Positions 33,287-43,311 of a DNA stretch of 64,000 nucleotides are shown here, in pieces. Numbering within the stretch: position 1 is the stretch's first letter; every line of letters begins with the position of its first letter. The stretch comes from JBBDYG01 sp040901765 (GTDB lineage Bacteria > Planctomycetota > Planctomycetia > Pirellulales > Lacipirellulaceae), in the NCBI GenBank assembly GCA_040901765.1, contig JBBDYG010000116.1, positions 1 to 64,000 of the forward strand. Direction: 5' to 3'. The notes under the pieces are model-generated. The model searched no databases. It saw only the letters and a list, made by a program, of their open reading frames with translations, and was not told the DNA's origin. A program made the position numbers and the translations under genes.

Positions 33287-36200
33287 TTAATTACTCGATT
33301 CCAGCTTAAACAACTCTGTCCCATCCTGCCCATTCCAAACACGTAGTACTTGGTCGGCGCCGCCGGCCACGACCTTGTCGCCCGTCTCCGTCGTCGCGCA
33401 ACAGAACAGATAACCCGACGCGCCCGAGAATGTGCGGACCACCGATCCGTCGTCCGCGTTGTGAATTCGCACGTTACGATCTCCGGAACTCGATACAAGT
33501 TGCCCACCCGTCCCAAAGAACGCGAGTCCGGTAATCTCTTTGCTGCCGGCGTCGATGGTCCGTCGCTGCTCGCCTAGCGAGAAGTCCCAAATCTTGATCT
33601 TGTTATCGGCGCCACACGTTGCAAGCTGCTTGCCGTTTGCCCGCCAGCTCGCGCCGATCACGTGATCGGTGTGCCCTTCAAACGTGCGAATAAGCTCGCC
33701 CTTGGCCGTGCCAAATACTTTCATGGTCCGGTCGGCCGACGCGCTCGCTAGGAATTGGCCGTCGGGCGAGAACGCCAGGCCGAATACGGCATCGCTGTGC
33801 GGTTGATCGATCGAGAGCACGAGCGTTCCGTCGGCGACGTTCCAGATGGCGATCTGGCCGCTGCGCGAAGGTTCGCCGCTTCCGGTGGCCAGTAGCCGGC
33901 CATCGGGACTGAAGTCCACGCTGAGGACGCGATCCACCAGGGTTTGGGCATCGTCGGGGCTGCCAATTGTTCGCGCAAGCGTCCACTGGGGCGATACGGC
34001 CCAATGCGTCAACTTGCCTTCGCTCTCTGGACCGCGCGCGAGCACTGTATAGTTTTCATCGTCGACAAACATTCCGGCCACAAGCGCCGCGTCCGTACCC
34101 TCCCACGCACTTAGTGGAGAAAATGTCTGCGCTTCGTACACAAACATCCGCTGATGATCGTCCGCGAGAATCAGGCGCTTTCCATCCGGGGAAAACGATG
34201 CAGCCACAAACGCCGGTCGTTCTTCCAGCGCCCGCTGCGAAGTCTCTGCCCGCAGTTTTTCCTGCGCCGCAAGCTTCGCCGCGCAAGTCTCGACCTCACG
34301 TTTTGCAGCTTCGATGGCCTCGGTGGTCCTGACAATTGACTCGTCGCCACGCGATAAGATGGTCGCTGCGTCCTTGCTCGCAGCGGTCGCCGCATCAAAC
34401 GCTTTCTGTAGTTCTTCAAGTTGCTTGGTGAGAGCGTCTTGTGCCATCTGAGCTTCATCACGCTGTTTTGTCTGCGCATCGAGGGCGGTTTGAGCGTCCC
34501 GATCCACGATTTGCAAGTACGCCTGTCGATCCTGGCGAACTTTTTCCAGTGCCGCCGTAGCGGCAGCAAGCTCGTCGGGGTTTTCAACCTGTTTCACAGC
34601 GGCGGCGAGAAGTTCAAGCTCCTTTTCCGAGTCAACACCGCGCGCTTTGGCGTCAGCCAGGGCTTTCTCCGCTTGGTCGCGTCCCGCGCCCAATTCCGCC
34701 AGCCCCGCGGCACTTGCTTCGTGCTTGCTATTTGCTTCGTTAAGGGGCGTTGTCTTTTCCGCTAACAGCTTGTTTGCCTCTTCAAGCCCAGCCACGGCCG
34801 TGAGCTTTATTTCCTGATCGGTGGCCAATTGCTTCTCCACAGTTTGCACGGCGTCCTGGGCATCCTTCACGTTTGCCTGGGCTACCTCAACCAGCCGGAA
34901 TAAATGTTCCACTTGCCGCGCTACTCGATAGTCGCCCTGCAGCGTGGCAACAAGATCGGGGCCGGAAACATTCCAGACCTTAGCCGCCCGATCGGCGCCG
35001 ATCGATACAAATCGCGACCCGTCGCCTTGCACGTCGATCGACATCACTGCGTCGCCGTGAATCCACGCGCTCACTTGGCTGCCGTCATCGGCATTCCACA
35101 GCCGGACCGTACCATCGACGCTGCCCGACAAGAACTGCCTTGGGTTGCCAGGGACAACTGCCAGCGCCTCAATTTGCCGGCTGTGCCCGGCAAGGGCGCG
35201 TGTGGGCTCCAGCGGCGCAAGTGCGGACGGGGCACCGTCGGTAGGAGGCTCCGTCGGAATCGCAAGCGTCCAAACGCACAGCACGAGATCCTCACTCGCC
35301 GTTACGAGCAGATCATCGGCCGGCATCGCCAGTCGCGTCGGCGGCACCGATAGCTGCCATCCAGCCAAGCCCGCCCCGGTGGCCGATTTCCACGCTCGTA
35401 CAACGCCATCCCTGCCGGCCGAAATCAGCATTCCACCATCGGCGTTAAATGCCAGGCCGATCACCGGCTGGTCGTGCCCTTTCCAACTGCGTAAAGATCT
35501 CTGATCTACCGGATCGATCAGTTGAACCGTGCCGTCTTCGCCGGCGACGGCCAGCAGCTTGCCATCCCTTGTCGATGCAGCAACAGCGCCGGCTGGAATG
35601 ACGCATTCTGCTTCGCGCGATGGATGATGGCGCTGCCACAGCTTCACACAGCGAAAACCTGCCGTGGCGATCCAGTCCGAGTCTCGGCTGATGGCGACCG
35701 CACGCACCATGTCCAGATGCGCGCCGCCGCGCGGGCCAACGTGCGCTGGATCGAGCGCCGGATCGACCAGACGGGCCGAAACTCTTTCCTGCGGAACTCC
35801 TGGCTGCAAATGATAAACGACCAGCTCGCCGCCGCGTGAGCAGACCGCCACGTCCCCGGCAGGAGCCACGGCCGTTGCCAGGATCGGCCGATGTTCGTCC
35901 GGCACGGGTTGCCAGTGAATGGCGGTATCGGTCGCCACCATTCGCGAATCTTTTGCGCCCTGTTCAATCCAGCGCTGTAGCAATCCCAACTCGGCTGGTT
36001 TCAGCGCGACCGCGCCGACGTCGTTGTCCGCGGGGGGCATCAACGGCTCAGCCCGATGGGCGGCGACTCGCAGCAATCGGCTCGCCTCCACGTCGCCCGG
36101 CATCACCAGAGCGCCGCCATCACGCTCCGCGCGCAGCAATTCGGGCGTCTCCAGAACGATGTCCCCTTCCGCGGTGCTCGCGCTGTGGCAAGCGAGACAA

Positions 36201-36370
36201 TTCCGCTGCAGCAGCGGTAGTACGTCGGCGGCGAAATCGACTTCGCGGTCGGCGGGGGGGGCTTCGATGGGAATCGGCTCGTCGGCCACGGCGGAGACGC
36301 AAAGCGCAGCCATCACAACGAGGCTTTCGAGCGCCTTAACCACCCATCGCTGCCATTTGGCCATGCTCAT
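33287..36370 (-). CDS. Planctomycete cytochrome c with WD40 repeats and coiled-coil
   Basis: A 1027-residue exported protein. After the signal peptide comes a planctomycete-type cytochrome domain with CLACH (Cys58, Cys61, His62), ending with TPELLRAERDGGALVMPGDVEAS and RWIEQGAKDS. Two WD40 blocks follow (about 150-480 and 725-1027; units such as GHDQPVIGLAFNADGGMLIS, GHTDHVIGASWRANGKQLA). Between them lies a 220-residue heptad-rich coiled-coil (495-720). The start ATG overlaps the preceding stop (ATGA). Together with the two upstream genes this is an operon of the DUF1549/DUF1553 type, function unknown. Confidence 0.85.
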   Translation of the reverse strand: MSMAKWQRWVVKALESLVVMAALCVSAVADEPIPIEAPPADREVDFAADVLPLLQRNCLACHSASTAEGDIVLETPELLRAERDGGALVMPGDVEASRLLRVAAHRAEPLMPPADNDVGAVALKPAELGLLQRWIEQGAKDSRMVATDTAIHWQPVPDEHRPILATAVAPAGDVAVCSRGGELVVYHLQPGVPQERVSARLVDPALDPAHVGPRGGAHLDMVRAVAISRDSDWIATAGFRCVKLWQRHHPSREAECVIPAGAVAASTRDGKLLAVAGEDGTVQLIDPVDQRSLRSWKGHDQPVIGLAFNADGGMLISAGRDGVVRAWKSATGAGLAGWQLSVPPTRLAMPADDLLVTASEDLVLCVWTLAIPTEPPTDGAPSALAPLEPTRALAGHSRQIEALAVVPGNPRQFLSGSVDGTVRLWNADDGSQVSAWIHGDAVMSIDVQGDGSRFVSIGADRAAKVWNVSGPDLVATLQGDYRVARQVEHLFRLVEVAQANVKDAQDAVQTVEKQLATDQEIKLTAVAGLEEANKLLAEKTTPLNEANSKHEASAAGLAELGAGRDQAEKALADAKARGVDSEKELELLAAAVKQVENPDELAAATAALEKVRQDRQAYLQIVDRDAQTALDAQTKQRDEAQMAQDALTKQLEELQKAFDAATAASKDAATILSRGDESIVRTTEAIEAAKREVETCAAKLAAQEKLRAETSQRALEERPAFVAASFSPDGKRLILADDHQRMFVYEAQTFSPLSAWEGTDAALVAGMFVDDENYTVLARGPESEGKLTHWAVSPQWTLARTIGSPDDAQTLVDRVLSVDFSPDGRLLATGSGEPSRSGQIAIWNVADGTLVLSIDQPHSDAVFGLAFSPDGQFLASASADRTMKVFGTAKGELIRTFEGHTDHVIGASWRANGKQLATCGADNKIKIWDFSLGEQRRTIDAGSKEITGLAFFGTGGQLVSSSGDRNVRIHNADDGSVVRTFSGASGYLFCCATTETGDKVVAGGADQVLRVWNGQDGTELFKLESSN

Positions 36371-38799
36371 TCCTTCGCTTTCTCAATGACGCTGAGCGTT
36401 CCGACGTTCGATACGACTTCGCATTGCCGCTCCGTCGGCTGAGCCGCGGCCGTCAGTGCTGCCGCACGTTCCGTAGCCTCTTTCAGGGCTGCCTCGCCGC
36501 GCGCAAGTCGGTCGTCAATCTGCTTGATTTCGGGTGAAGTAGCGTCCGGCGCGGCGCCAGCCGCAGTGACCAACTGCTCGCGTTCTGATTTGAAGCCTTC
36601 CACCAGCTTCGCGATTCGCGCCTGATCCTCACTGGCCCGGGCTGCTGCTTCCGGGTTATTTTGATAAACGATCTTCGGCTTGCCGGCGACAACAAAATCA
36701 TACGCCCCCGGCGGAACTTTCTCGCCAACGGTCAACTCCAGTTCGGCCGACTTCTGATCCTCCGCGAGCGTGACCTTCGCCGTCACGCCTTCCGGTAATC
36801 TGATTGGTATAAGGCTCAAAGCCTCTTTTAATTCCGCGCGTACGGCTACGGTCAGTTTTGCGTTGAGGACTCCACCGGGGGTGGTCTCCCACTTCGCACC
36901 TTCGCATCGCACGGAAACCGGCGCCGCCTCGCGAGTTACCGCGATGACCAATTGGCGATTGAGCCGGGAACGATCATAATTTGCCGTCGTCGTGTCCCAC
37001 GCCAGCGATGCTGCAACGGCTGCCTTCCGGACCCGCGCCTCGCCGACTTGGCTTTCCCCCGCCATGTGGATATTGCCGACCCACTCCGCTGTATCGGGGG
37101 CGGCCATAAGCACCAGTTGCGCCTCCGTTTTTCCGGCGCGAATGGTCACTGGCTCGCACGTCAATCCGGGCGGCAGACCTTCGGCGGAAACGACGATGTC
37201 ACTAGAAAAACCATCGTGCCGCAACGCGATCACGGGAATCGCCAATGCCCCCCCGGCGCGCACCGTGAGTGGCCAGCGGGCGGGGATCGCGGCACTGGCG
37301 GCCCACGGCGAGACGGGTGCCGCGAGCAACTGAAAGTCGGGCTGGGGTCGGCGAATGACGAGCCGATAAACGTTGCTCGGGTCGGCGCGGGAGAGCGAGT
37401 TCTGATCGCGGACCATGATGCGATACCGCGTATCTTTCTCCAACATCAGGCGCGCGTGGGGGTCTTCGCTGGCGGTGTTATAACCCGGCGTAGCAGGCCG
37501 CACTTCGCCGCTGTCCGCCTCGGCGACCTGTTCCAACGACTCGACTCCCTGCGGGTCCGTCACCAACCGCGAGATGACCAACTGCGGGTCCGTCGGCAAG
37601 CCCAGCCGGTGCGAGAACACCTCGAACACCATTTCACCTGCCTCCTCCGGCTGTACCTCGATCCAGTCGATATCTCCTTCCGGAAAGAACTGCCCGGCCA
37701 GTTCGCCGGGCGCGGCGACTCGCTGAGCCTGCTCAGGCGTGTCGTTCGCCGGTTGCTCCGGCACAACATCGGCCGAAGCGAAGCCAAGCCAGATTTCATC
37801 AGAAGCCGGCGCTGCTTCAGGAAATGCGTATGCGAACCGCTCGGCATCTACTTCCCGCGGTTGAGCTGCCGCCGGATAGCGGAAAATCTCAGCATCAACT
37901 TTTGTAGGGACCGCCACTCGCACCGTGCGCTGTTGGGTTGACGAGGCGCCGGTGTCCGAAGCCGGAGTGCCTCCCGCCGCCTTCCCAAACAGGGTTAGCT
38001 CAAACTCCGTTTCCGGCATGGCCGCCGGTGGCAGCACGTAATCGATCCCCCCCCGATTGTGGATGGCCAATCGGTAAATGAAGGGATCGCCGCCGCGGAA
38101 TGTGCCATCATGAACGCGAATGAAATACTTTCCCGCCTCCGGCGCGGTAAAGCGAAGCACGGGATCGCGGCGCTTCCACCGCCGCTGCGCCTCAAGTGGA
38201 GCGCCGTCGGCGCGACACACCTCGATCCACATATTCGCCTGAGAATCGATTCGCTGCGCCCAGATCTCGCAAGTTAATTCGTCTCCTGGCGACAATTCGA
38301 CCGCGTAATAATCTTCTTGATCAGCTTCAGTTCGGCCGGTAATGACGGATTCCAAAGCGACCAGTTGGGCTTGCTCGATCGCGTGATTATTTCCGCCATC
38401 GGGGGCCTCGGCCAAGTCGGTCACATGGAATACCCGCACCGTCGAAACGCCATGTCGGCCGACCGCTCGCACCTCGTGAGACCCGGGCGGAACATCGGCG
38501 CCAATCTCCATCGTAAACTGATTGGCGATGGGCTGCCCGTCCGCGTAGAACTCGTCGGCCGGAGTGCGCCGCGGCCGGGCGACGATTTCAGGGTGTGAAA
38601 AAATCAACTCGCGAGCTTCATCCAGATCGGTACCGCCAACGGAAATATCGACCTGGGTTCCGCGCTGACCTCCGGGCGGATAAATCCAGTCGAGTTTCGC
38701 ATGGGGAAGCTGCGCGCAGGCAGAGGCCGACAACCCAACAAACAACAGACCCGCTGGCCAACAGCGGCGCAGGTCTGCAAATTGTCGCCGCATGATCAT
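36367..38799 (-). CDS. Exported PPC-domain protein
   Basis: The start at 38799 was chosen because it follows G-rich sequence; an upstream TTG at 38826 is possible. Two bacterial pre-peptidase C-terminal-like regions (EADQEDYYAVELSPGDELTCE...GKYFIRVHDG and EGDIDWIEVQPEEAGEMVFEVF) sit in a protein with several beta-rich domains. The C-terminus is helical and rich in Ala/Glu. It lies between the cytochrome-WD40 gene and the PSD1-type gene, overlapping the former by 4 bp. It is likely a periplasmic partner of both. Confidence 0.75.
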   Translation of the reverse strand: MIMRRQFADLRRCWPAGLLFVGLSASACAQLPHAKLDWIYPPGGQRGTQVDISVGGTDLDEARELIFSHPEIVARPRRTPADEFYADGQPIANQFTMEIGADVPPGSHEVRAVGRHGVSTVRVFHVTDLAEAPDGGNNHAIEQAQLVALESVITGRTEADQEDYYAVELSPGDELTCEIWAQRIDSQANMWIEVCRADGAPLEAQRRWKRRDPVLRFTAPEAGKYFIRVHDGTFRGGDPFIYRLAIHNRGGIDYVLPPAAMPETEFELTLFGKAAGGTPASDTGASSTQQRTVRVAVPTKVDAEIFRYPAAAQPREVDAERFAYAFPEAAPASDEIWLGFASADVVPEQPANDTPEQAQRVAAPGELAGQFFPEGDIDWIEVQPEEAGEMVFEVFSHRLGLPTDPQLVISRLVTDPQGVESLEQVAEADSGEVRPATPGYNTASEDPHARLMLEKDTRYRIMVRDQNSLSRADPSNVYRLVIRRPQPDFQLLAAPVSPWAASAAIPARWPLTVRAGGALAIPVIALRHDGFSSDIVVSAEGLPPGLTCEPVTIRAGKTEAQLVLMAAPDTAEWVGNIHMAGESQVGEARVRKAAVAASLAWDTTTANYDRSRLNRQLVIAVTREAAPVSVRCEGAKWETTPGGVLNAKLTVAVRAELKEALSLIPIRLPEGVTAKVTLAEDQKSAELELTVGEKVPPGAYDFVVAGKPKIVYQNNPEAAARASEDQARIAKLVEGFKSEREQLVTAAGAAPDATSPEIKQIDDRLARGEAALKEATERAAALTAAAQPTERQCEVVSNVGTLSVIEKAKE

Positions 38800-38832
38800 G
38801 CAACCGCCCGCGATTATGCCCTGCAATCGAGT

Positions 38833-41334
38833 TCAATGATTGAACAAGAACTCTTTTGTGTTGACCAAGGCCCAGATAACGTCTTCGTATCCTGCGCGGA
38901 GCGCCGCCGGATCGCCCTTCTCAACGGCTTCGCTCAAGTAGGACGTCACGCGCTCGCTTTCTTCTTGTTTCGGCTCCCGCGCAAAGGCGGTGAGATAAAG
39001 TTGCCGAATGGTCTGATCGCCATCGCGCTGGGTGTCGGTTGCCAATCGCGCTGCCCGCCCGGTATCGGCGGCCAGTTGCCGGTAGAGCGCGTCGGAATTA
39101 ATCAAATGCAAGCTTTGAGCCAGGCTCGCGTCGCCTGAGCGTTCGCATTCGCAGGCGCTCACGGCCTGAGGTCGACCGAAGGCGGTCAAAAAGTACGAGT
39201 CAAATCCGCTGTCGGGCAACTCGACGGCCCGGGTCCCCTGGGGCATGCCGGCGAATTTCGTTTGCTGTCCAAATACGCTGTCAACCGCGTCCAGTAGAAC
39301 TTCCGCTTGCAGACGGCGCGGATAAAAGCGAGAAAAATTCTGCCGGTCGTCGGCGTTGTATTCGTTTGGCTCAGAGCTTAATTGGTACGTGTTCGACTTG
39401 CAAATCGTTGTAACCAAGTCTTGCAGATCGAAGTCGCTCTGGATGAAGTGCGCGGCTAGCGCGTCGAGAAGTTCGGGATTCGTCGCCGGATTCGTTTCCC
39501 GCAGGTCGTCTTCCGGATCGACTAATCCGCGCCCGAAGAAATGCTTCCAGTAACGGTTCACGAGGGCGCGAGCGAAAAACGGATTCTCAGGGACCGTCAT
39601 CCATTGGACGAGCGCTTGCCGCGGATCGTCGGTGGGCGGAAGCTCCATAGCTTCGCTACCGAAGCCGGCCGGTTGAATCGCCGCGCCGGTTTTTGGATTG
39701 GTCGCCGTCGCGAGGCCGATTTGGTGGACGATGCGCACCTCGCTGGGTTCCAACCCCGGCTTGCGCCCCATACGCGAGAAGAATGCCGCGAACGCGTAAT
39801 AGTCGTCCTGGCTCCATTTCTCCAGCGGATGGTGATGGCAGCGGGCACATTGTATCCGCAGTCCCAGGAATAGTTGGGCGGCATCTTCCACCTGCTCGTT
39901 CAGCTCGTCCACCTGGCGATACCAGGCCACCGGCGGATGGCTTCCAACCTCTCCGGTGGCCGCGACGATTGCGCCTACGAAGTCGTCGTACGGCATGTTC
40001 TCGTACATCGCCTGGCGGATCCAGCGGTGAAATGCGTAGTTCCCGCGCTGCAACGTTTCGTCACTGCGTTGATTGCGAAGGATGGCCGACCATTTTCCGG
40101 CGAAGAAATCCGCATAGTCGGTGCTTGCCGCCAAGCCGTCGATAGCACGATCGCGCTTGTCCGGGCTGGTATCCTGCGAGAACTGCTCCGCCTCTTCGAG
40201 CGTCGGCAGCCGCCCCGCAACGTCAACGGTCACGCGCCGCAGGAATGTGGCATCGTCGGTCACGGGCGAGGGTGGCACTCCCAACAGCCGCAGCTTCTTC
40301 ACCACGAGCTCATCGACAAAATTTCGCGGCTCCGGCACCGACTCAAGTGGAGCGCCCAGCGGCAAAATCCCGCGAAACACCGACACGTGAGACTGGTAGT
40401 TGACCATCACCGCCACGTCGCCAGGCCGGGATCCAGCCTTCACCAGTCCCGTTTCCGTCACCTCGGCCATGTCCGGTTCGCTGAGCTTGTACTGCGCAAG
40501 CTCCGACACGTCCTCGGTGGCGCCATCGGCGTAGTGCGCGATAACCGCCAGTTGCTGGTGCGAGTTTCGCGGCATGATCCGTATGTCCGGCAGCACCTCG
40601 ATGGATGCCACGCGTCGCACGTTGGGATCGCCGGGGCCAGCGCCGGACGCGATCCAGCGCCGAATCACTTCATAGGAAGGTTCGCCCACTTCCAATCGCC
40701 GGCCGCCGCCGTGCGGCACCGTGCCGGTCGCCTTGAGCAGCAGGAGGCTCTGTTCGGGAGATGCAACCGACAATCTTCGCCCGCGGGCTTCCTGCGCGAT
40801 GTATTCGTAGTCTTCGCCCGGCTCGAAACCAAGGAGCGACAACGCGAAACCGTTCTGCCCGCCGCTCTTGCCGTGGCAACCACCGGCATTGCACCCGAGT
40901 TTGGTAAAGATCGGTACGACCTGCGTGGGAAAATTAATGGGCAGTTCGCGCTCGGCGACTTCGACAGCCACCGTTATCGACGTCGACAGCCCGGACTCAT
41001 GGACCGCCGTGACTTGGGCCGTGCCGCTATCCACGGGTCGCACGACCCCGGTTGCATCAACGGAGACAACACCCTCGGGAGCGACTTCAAACCGCGCCGC
41101 GCGCGTCAGATCGCGAACATCCTCTGTGGCATTGTGGCCGCTTACTAGCAGTTGTTGTCGCGAGTGATGGCCTTCGAGCACGAAGCGCCCGTCTTTGTCG
41201 CGCCCGGTTTCTACTTGCAATGGCACCGGCACAAATTCAGCGGTGTCGGCGACGACCGGTGATGCCTGCCCTCCGGTAGCGATCCCTACCCAGAAGGTGG
41301 AGCTGAGCAGCAATGTTTTTCCCATTGCGATCAT
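38833..41334 (-). CDS. DUF1549/DUF1553 (PSD1-type) protein with BIG2-like domain
   Basis: An 833-residue exported protein. I set the start at 41334; the open frame runs on to 41523 only because it reads through the palindromic repeat upstream. After the leader comes a BIG2-like Ig domain (ARFEVAPEGVVSVDATGVVRPVDSGTAQV). A heme-type CNAGGCHGKSG motif (CX4CH) follows, then DUF1549 (FVDELVVKKLRLLGVPPSPVTDD) and DUF1553 (NRYWKHFFGRGLVDPEDDLRETNPATNPE). This gene family is diagnostic for Planctomycetes and close relatives and is usually paired with DUF1501. Confidence 0.87.
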   Translation of the reverse strand: MIAMGKTLLLSSTFWVGIATGGQASPVVADTAEFVPVPLQVETGRDKDGRFVLEGHHSRQQLLVSGHNATEDVRDLTRAARFEVAPEGVVSVDATGVVRPVDSGTAQVTAVHESGLSTSITVAVEVAERELPINFPTQVVPIFTKLGCNAGGCHGKSGGQNGFALSLLGFEPGEDYEYIAQEARGRRLSVASPEQSLLLLKATGTVPHGGGRRLEVGEPSYEVIRRWIASGAGPGDPNVRRVASIEVLPDIRIMPRNSHQQLAVIAHYADGATEDVSELAQYKLSEPDMAEVTETGLVKAGSRPGDVAVMVNYQSHVSVFRGILPLGAPLESVPEPRNFVDELVVKKLRLLGVPPSPVTDDATFLRRVTVDVAGRLPTLEEAEQFSQDTSPDKRDRAIDGLAASTDYADFFAGKWSAILRNQRSDETLQRGNYAFHRWIRQAMYENMPYDDFVGAIVAATGEVGSHPPVAWYRQVDELNEQVEDAAQLFLGLRIQCARCHHHPLEKWSQDDYYAFAAFFSRMGRKPGLEPSEVRIVHQIGLATATNPKTGAAIQPAGFGSEAMELPPTDDPRQALVQWMTVPENPFFARALVNRYWKHFFGRGLVDPEDDLRETNPATNPELLDALAAHFIQSDFDLQDLVTTICKSNTYQLSSEPNEYNADDRQNFSRFYPRRLQAEVLLDAVDSVFGQQTKFAGMPQGTRAVELPDSGFDSYFLTAFGRPQAVSACECERSGDASLAQSLHLINSDALYRQLAADTGRAARLATDTQRDGDQTIRQLYLTAFAREPKQEESERVTSYLSEAVEKGDPAALRAGYEDVIWALVNTKEFLFNH

Positions 41335-41378
41335 TGGATACCTGCTCGCTAAGGAACGCGGGAAAAATAACTTCGGTA

Positions 41379-41588
41379 TTTGGCCAACGGCCTTTTTCAC
41401 CGTAGCCTGGGGCAACGCCCCAGGCATGCGACACACACCGCCGCGCTTTGGCCAAAGGCCATAATCAATTCTTGTAACGCAATACACGGTGCGGAAGGGT
41501 GAATATGGCCTTCGGCCAAACATCTGTTTCGACTTCCATTCCTGGGGCGTTGCCCCAGGCTACGATGAATCAGGGCCTTTGGCCAAAC
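41379..41588. repeat. Second mirrored pair of the three-hairpin repeat
   Basis: The left half is the reverse unit: TGGCCAACGGCC (41381-41392), the CCTGGGGC-AAC-GCCCCAGG hairpin (41406-41424) and TTTGGCCAAAGGCC (41447-41460). The right half is the forward unit: ATGGCCTTCGGCC (from 41504), CCTGGGGC-GTT-GCCCCAGG (41541-41559) and GGGCCTTTGGCC. Compared with the 3683-3964 block, the stem base pair A-T is replaced by G-C on both sides (CCTAGGGC versus CCTGGGGC), which preserves pairing. Nothing coding was found in 41335-41814. Confidence 0.65.
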
Positions 41589-41814
41589 GGTCAATTGTTT
41601 TGTTCCCCCGCGACTCGAATCCCTCGCGAACTGAACCACCGAAGTTATTCTTCCCCAATTCCTAAGTTCGGGTTACTGCCTCCATGCACTAACTGAAGAG
41701 TTTAACCCGATCGCCGCCAGATAGCAACCAGCGACAACTTGACGTAACCTGACTGCCCACTTAGCCTTAGATTGTGAACTTGCAGCGGTCATCCCGATTT
41801 ACCGGGACAGTTCC

Positions 41815-43266
41815 ATGTTGAATCAAGCTGGTCACGTCCACGCTTCGCAGCACGCCTTTGGCGACCTCCATGCGCGATCGCGGGAAGGACTGGTCGTCAC
41901 GAGCCGCCGCAGCATGTTGAAGGCAGGGCTGGCGGGAATGGCGGGGCTGACGCTCCCCGCGCTAGTTCAGGCCCGCAGCGGGGCGGGACAGGCCGGGCGA
42001 GTTTCGCCAAGCGGAAAGAGCGTCATTCTCCTCTGGATGGCGGGCGGCCCGAGCCACCTTGATATGTGGGATCCGAAGCCCCATCAGCCGATCGAGAACC
42101 GCGGGCCCTTCGGGGTCACGCAGACGAAGCTGCCGGGCATCGTCATTTGCGAGCATTTGCCGAAGCAGGCCGCGATGCTCGACAAGTTCACGCTGATCCG
42201 CAGCGTCGACCCCCGTCGCAGCAATCACGAACCCAACAAGGTTTTCCAGACGGGCAACCTGGAAGCGGAGCCGCGAATCAACCGCCAAGGCGACATGTAT
42301 CCCGCAGTCGGATCGGTGATCGCCAAGCACCACGGCGCGAATCAACCTGGCGTTCCGCCCTACGCCACGTTTATGAAGTCGCGCTCGCACGTCGCGATGG
42401 CCGGCTACTTGGGGAAACAATACGATCCGTTTGTCGCCAACGATGCGGCGCGGCTGCCGATTTACTCGAACGTGGGCGTGGACACCGGCCAGATGACCGA
42501 CGCCGCAGCCTTTCGCTTGCCAGGCGGTTTGACCCACGAGCGCTTGTATCGCCGGCTCGACCTCGTGAATCAACTCGATCGCTTGCGCACGGGCGTCGAT
42601 CCCTCGATGGAATCGCTCGGCGCCTTTCAGCAACAAGCGGTCGAGATGCTGGTCGGCGGCCGCGTACAACAAGCCCTCGATATGTCGCGCGAGCCGGAAG
42701 CCGTGCGCGCTCGTTACAGTTCTCACCTGTGGTGCCAACAAGCACTCCTCGCGCGGCGGCTCGTCGAAGCCGGCGTGGCGTTTGTGACACTCGACCTGAG
42801 CCACCACACGGCATCGGGAACTTGGGACACGCACGGCGACAACATCCCGCCCTACGGCGGCATCACGAAAGGGTTGGGGCCGCTACTGCCGATATTCGAC
42901 CATCTAATCACAACGCTCGTAAGTGATTTGGAAGAACGCGGCCTGTTGAACGACGTGCTGGTGCTCGCCATGGGCGAGTTCGGCCGCACCCCCAAGATCG
43001 GCACCCAAGCCAGCACCGACGGTCGGGACCATTGGCCCTACGTAATGTCGATGGCGCTGGCCGGTGGCGGATTTCGCCACGGGCAGGTGATCGGAGCCAG
43101 CGACAAAGACGGCGGCCAAATCAAAGAGCGACCCGTAACGCCCGGCGACCTGGTGGCCACCATCTACCACCACATGAGCGTGCCGCTCGATGCGACCTAC
43201 AACGATTTACAGGGACGGCCGCGGTTTATTGTGGAGAATGGTGAGGTGATTCGGGAGTTGGTGTAG
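41815..43266 (+). CDS. DUF1501 protein (Tat-type leader)
   Basis: 483 residues with the full family set: SRRSMLKAGLAGMAGLTLP leader, LLWMAGGPSHLDMWDPKPHQP, PGIVICEHLPKQA, VLAMGEFGRTPKIGTQAS, GRDHWPYVMSMALAGGG and the terminal DATYNDLQGRPRFIVENG...RELV. It reads divergently from the PSD1-type gene. Its 3' end (43193-43266) is the full-length version of the repeated tail found at 43967-44032 and 44720-44827. Confidence 0.88.
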   Translation: MLNQAGHVHASQHAFGDLHARSREGLVVTSRRSMLKAGLAGMAGLTLPALVQARSGAGQAGRVSPSGKSVILLWMAGGPSHLDMWDPKPHQPIENRGPFGVTQTKLPGIVICEHLPKQAAMLDKFTLIRSVDPRRSNHEPNKVFQTGNLEAEPRINRQGDMYPAVGSVIAKHHGANQPGVPPYATFMKSRSHVAMAGYLGKQYDPFVANDAARLPIYSNVGVDTGQMTDAAAFRLPGGLTHERLYRRLDLVNQLDRLRTGVDPSMESLGAFQQQAVEMLVGGRVQQALDMSREPEAVRARYSSHLWCQQALLARRLVEAGVAFVTLDLSHHTASGTWDTHGDNIPPYGGITKGLGPLLPIFDHLITTLVSDLEERGLLNDVLVLAMGEFGRTPKIGTQASTDGRDHWPYVMSMALAGGGFRHGQVIGASDKDGGQIKERPVTPGDLVATIYHHMSVPLDATYNDLQGRPRFIVENGEVIRELV

Positions 43267-43278
43267 CCCTGTCTAGAC

Positions 43279-43307
43279 TTGCCGCATGATAACGCATGTG
43301 TTATGAT
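43279..43307 (+). promoter_or_regulatory. Promoter and inverted operator of the HigBA-like pair
   Basis: TTGCCG (43279-43284) and TATGAT (43302-43307) are 17 bp apart. The inverted repeat ATAAC-GCATGT-GTTAT (43289-43304) overlaps spacer and -10. The ATG at 43312 is 5 bp beyond the -10 box, so the transcript may be leaderless. TA antitoxins usually bind such dyads to repress their own operon. Confidence 0.6.
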
Positions 43308-43311
43308 CTAA

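Noticed and set aside
41335..41523. N-terminal extension of the PSD1-type protein
   Set aside because: The open frame is the translation of the palindromic repeat unit (peptide PGALPQAT), which is open in other places too; the signal peptide starts at 41334.
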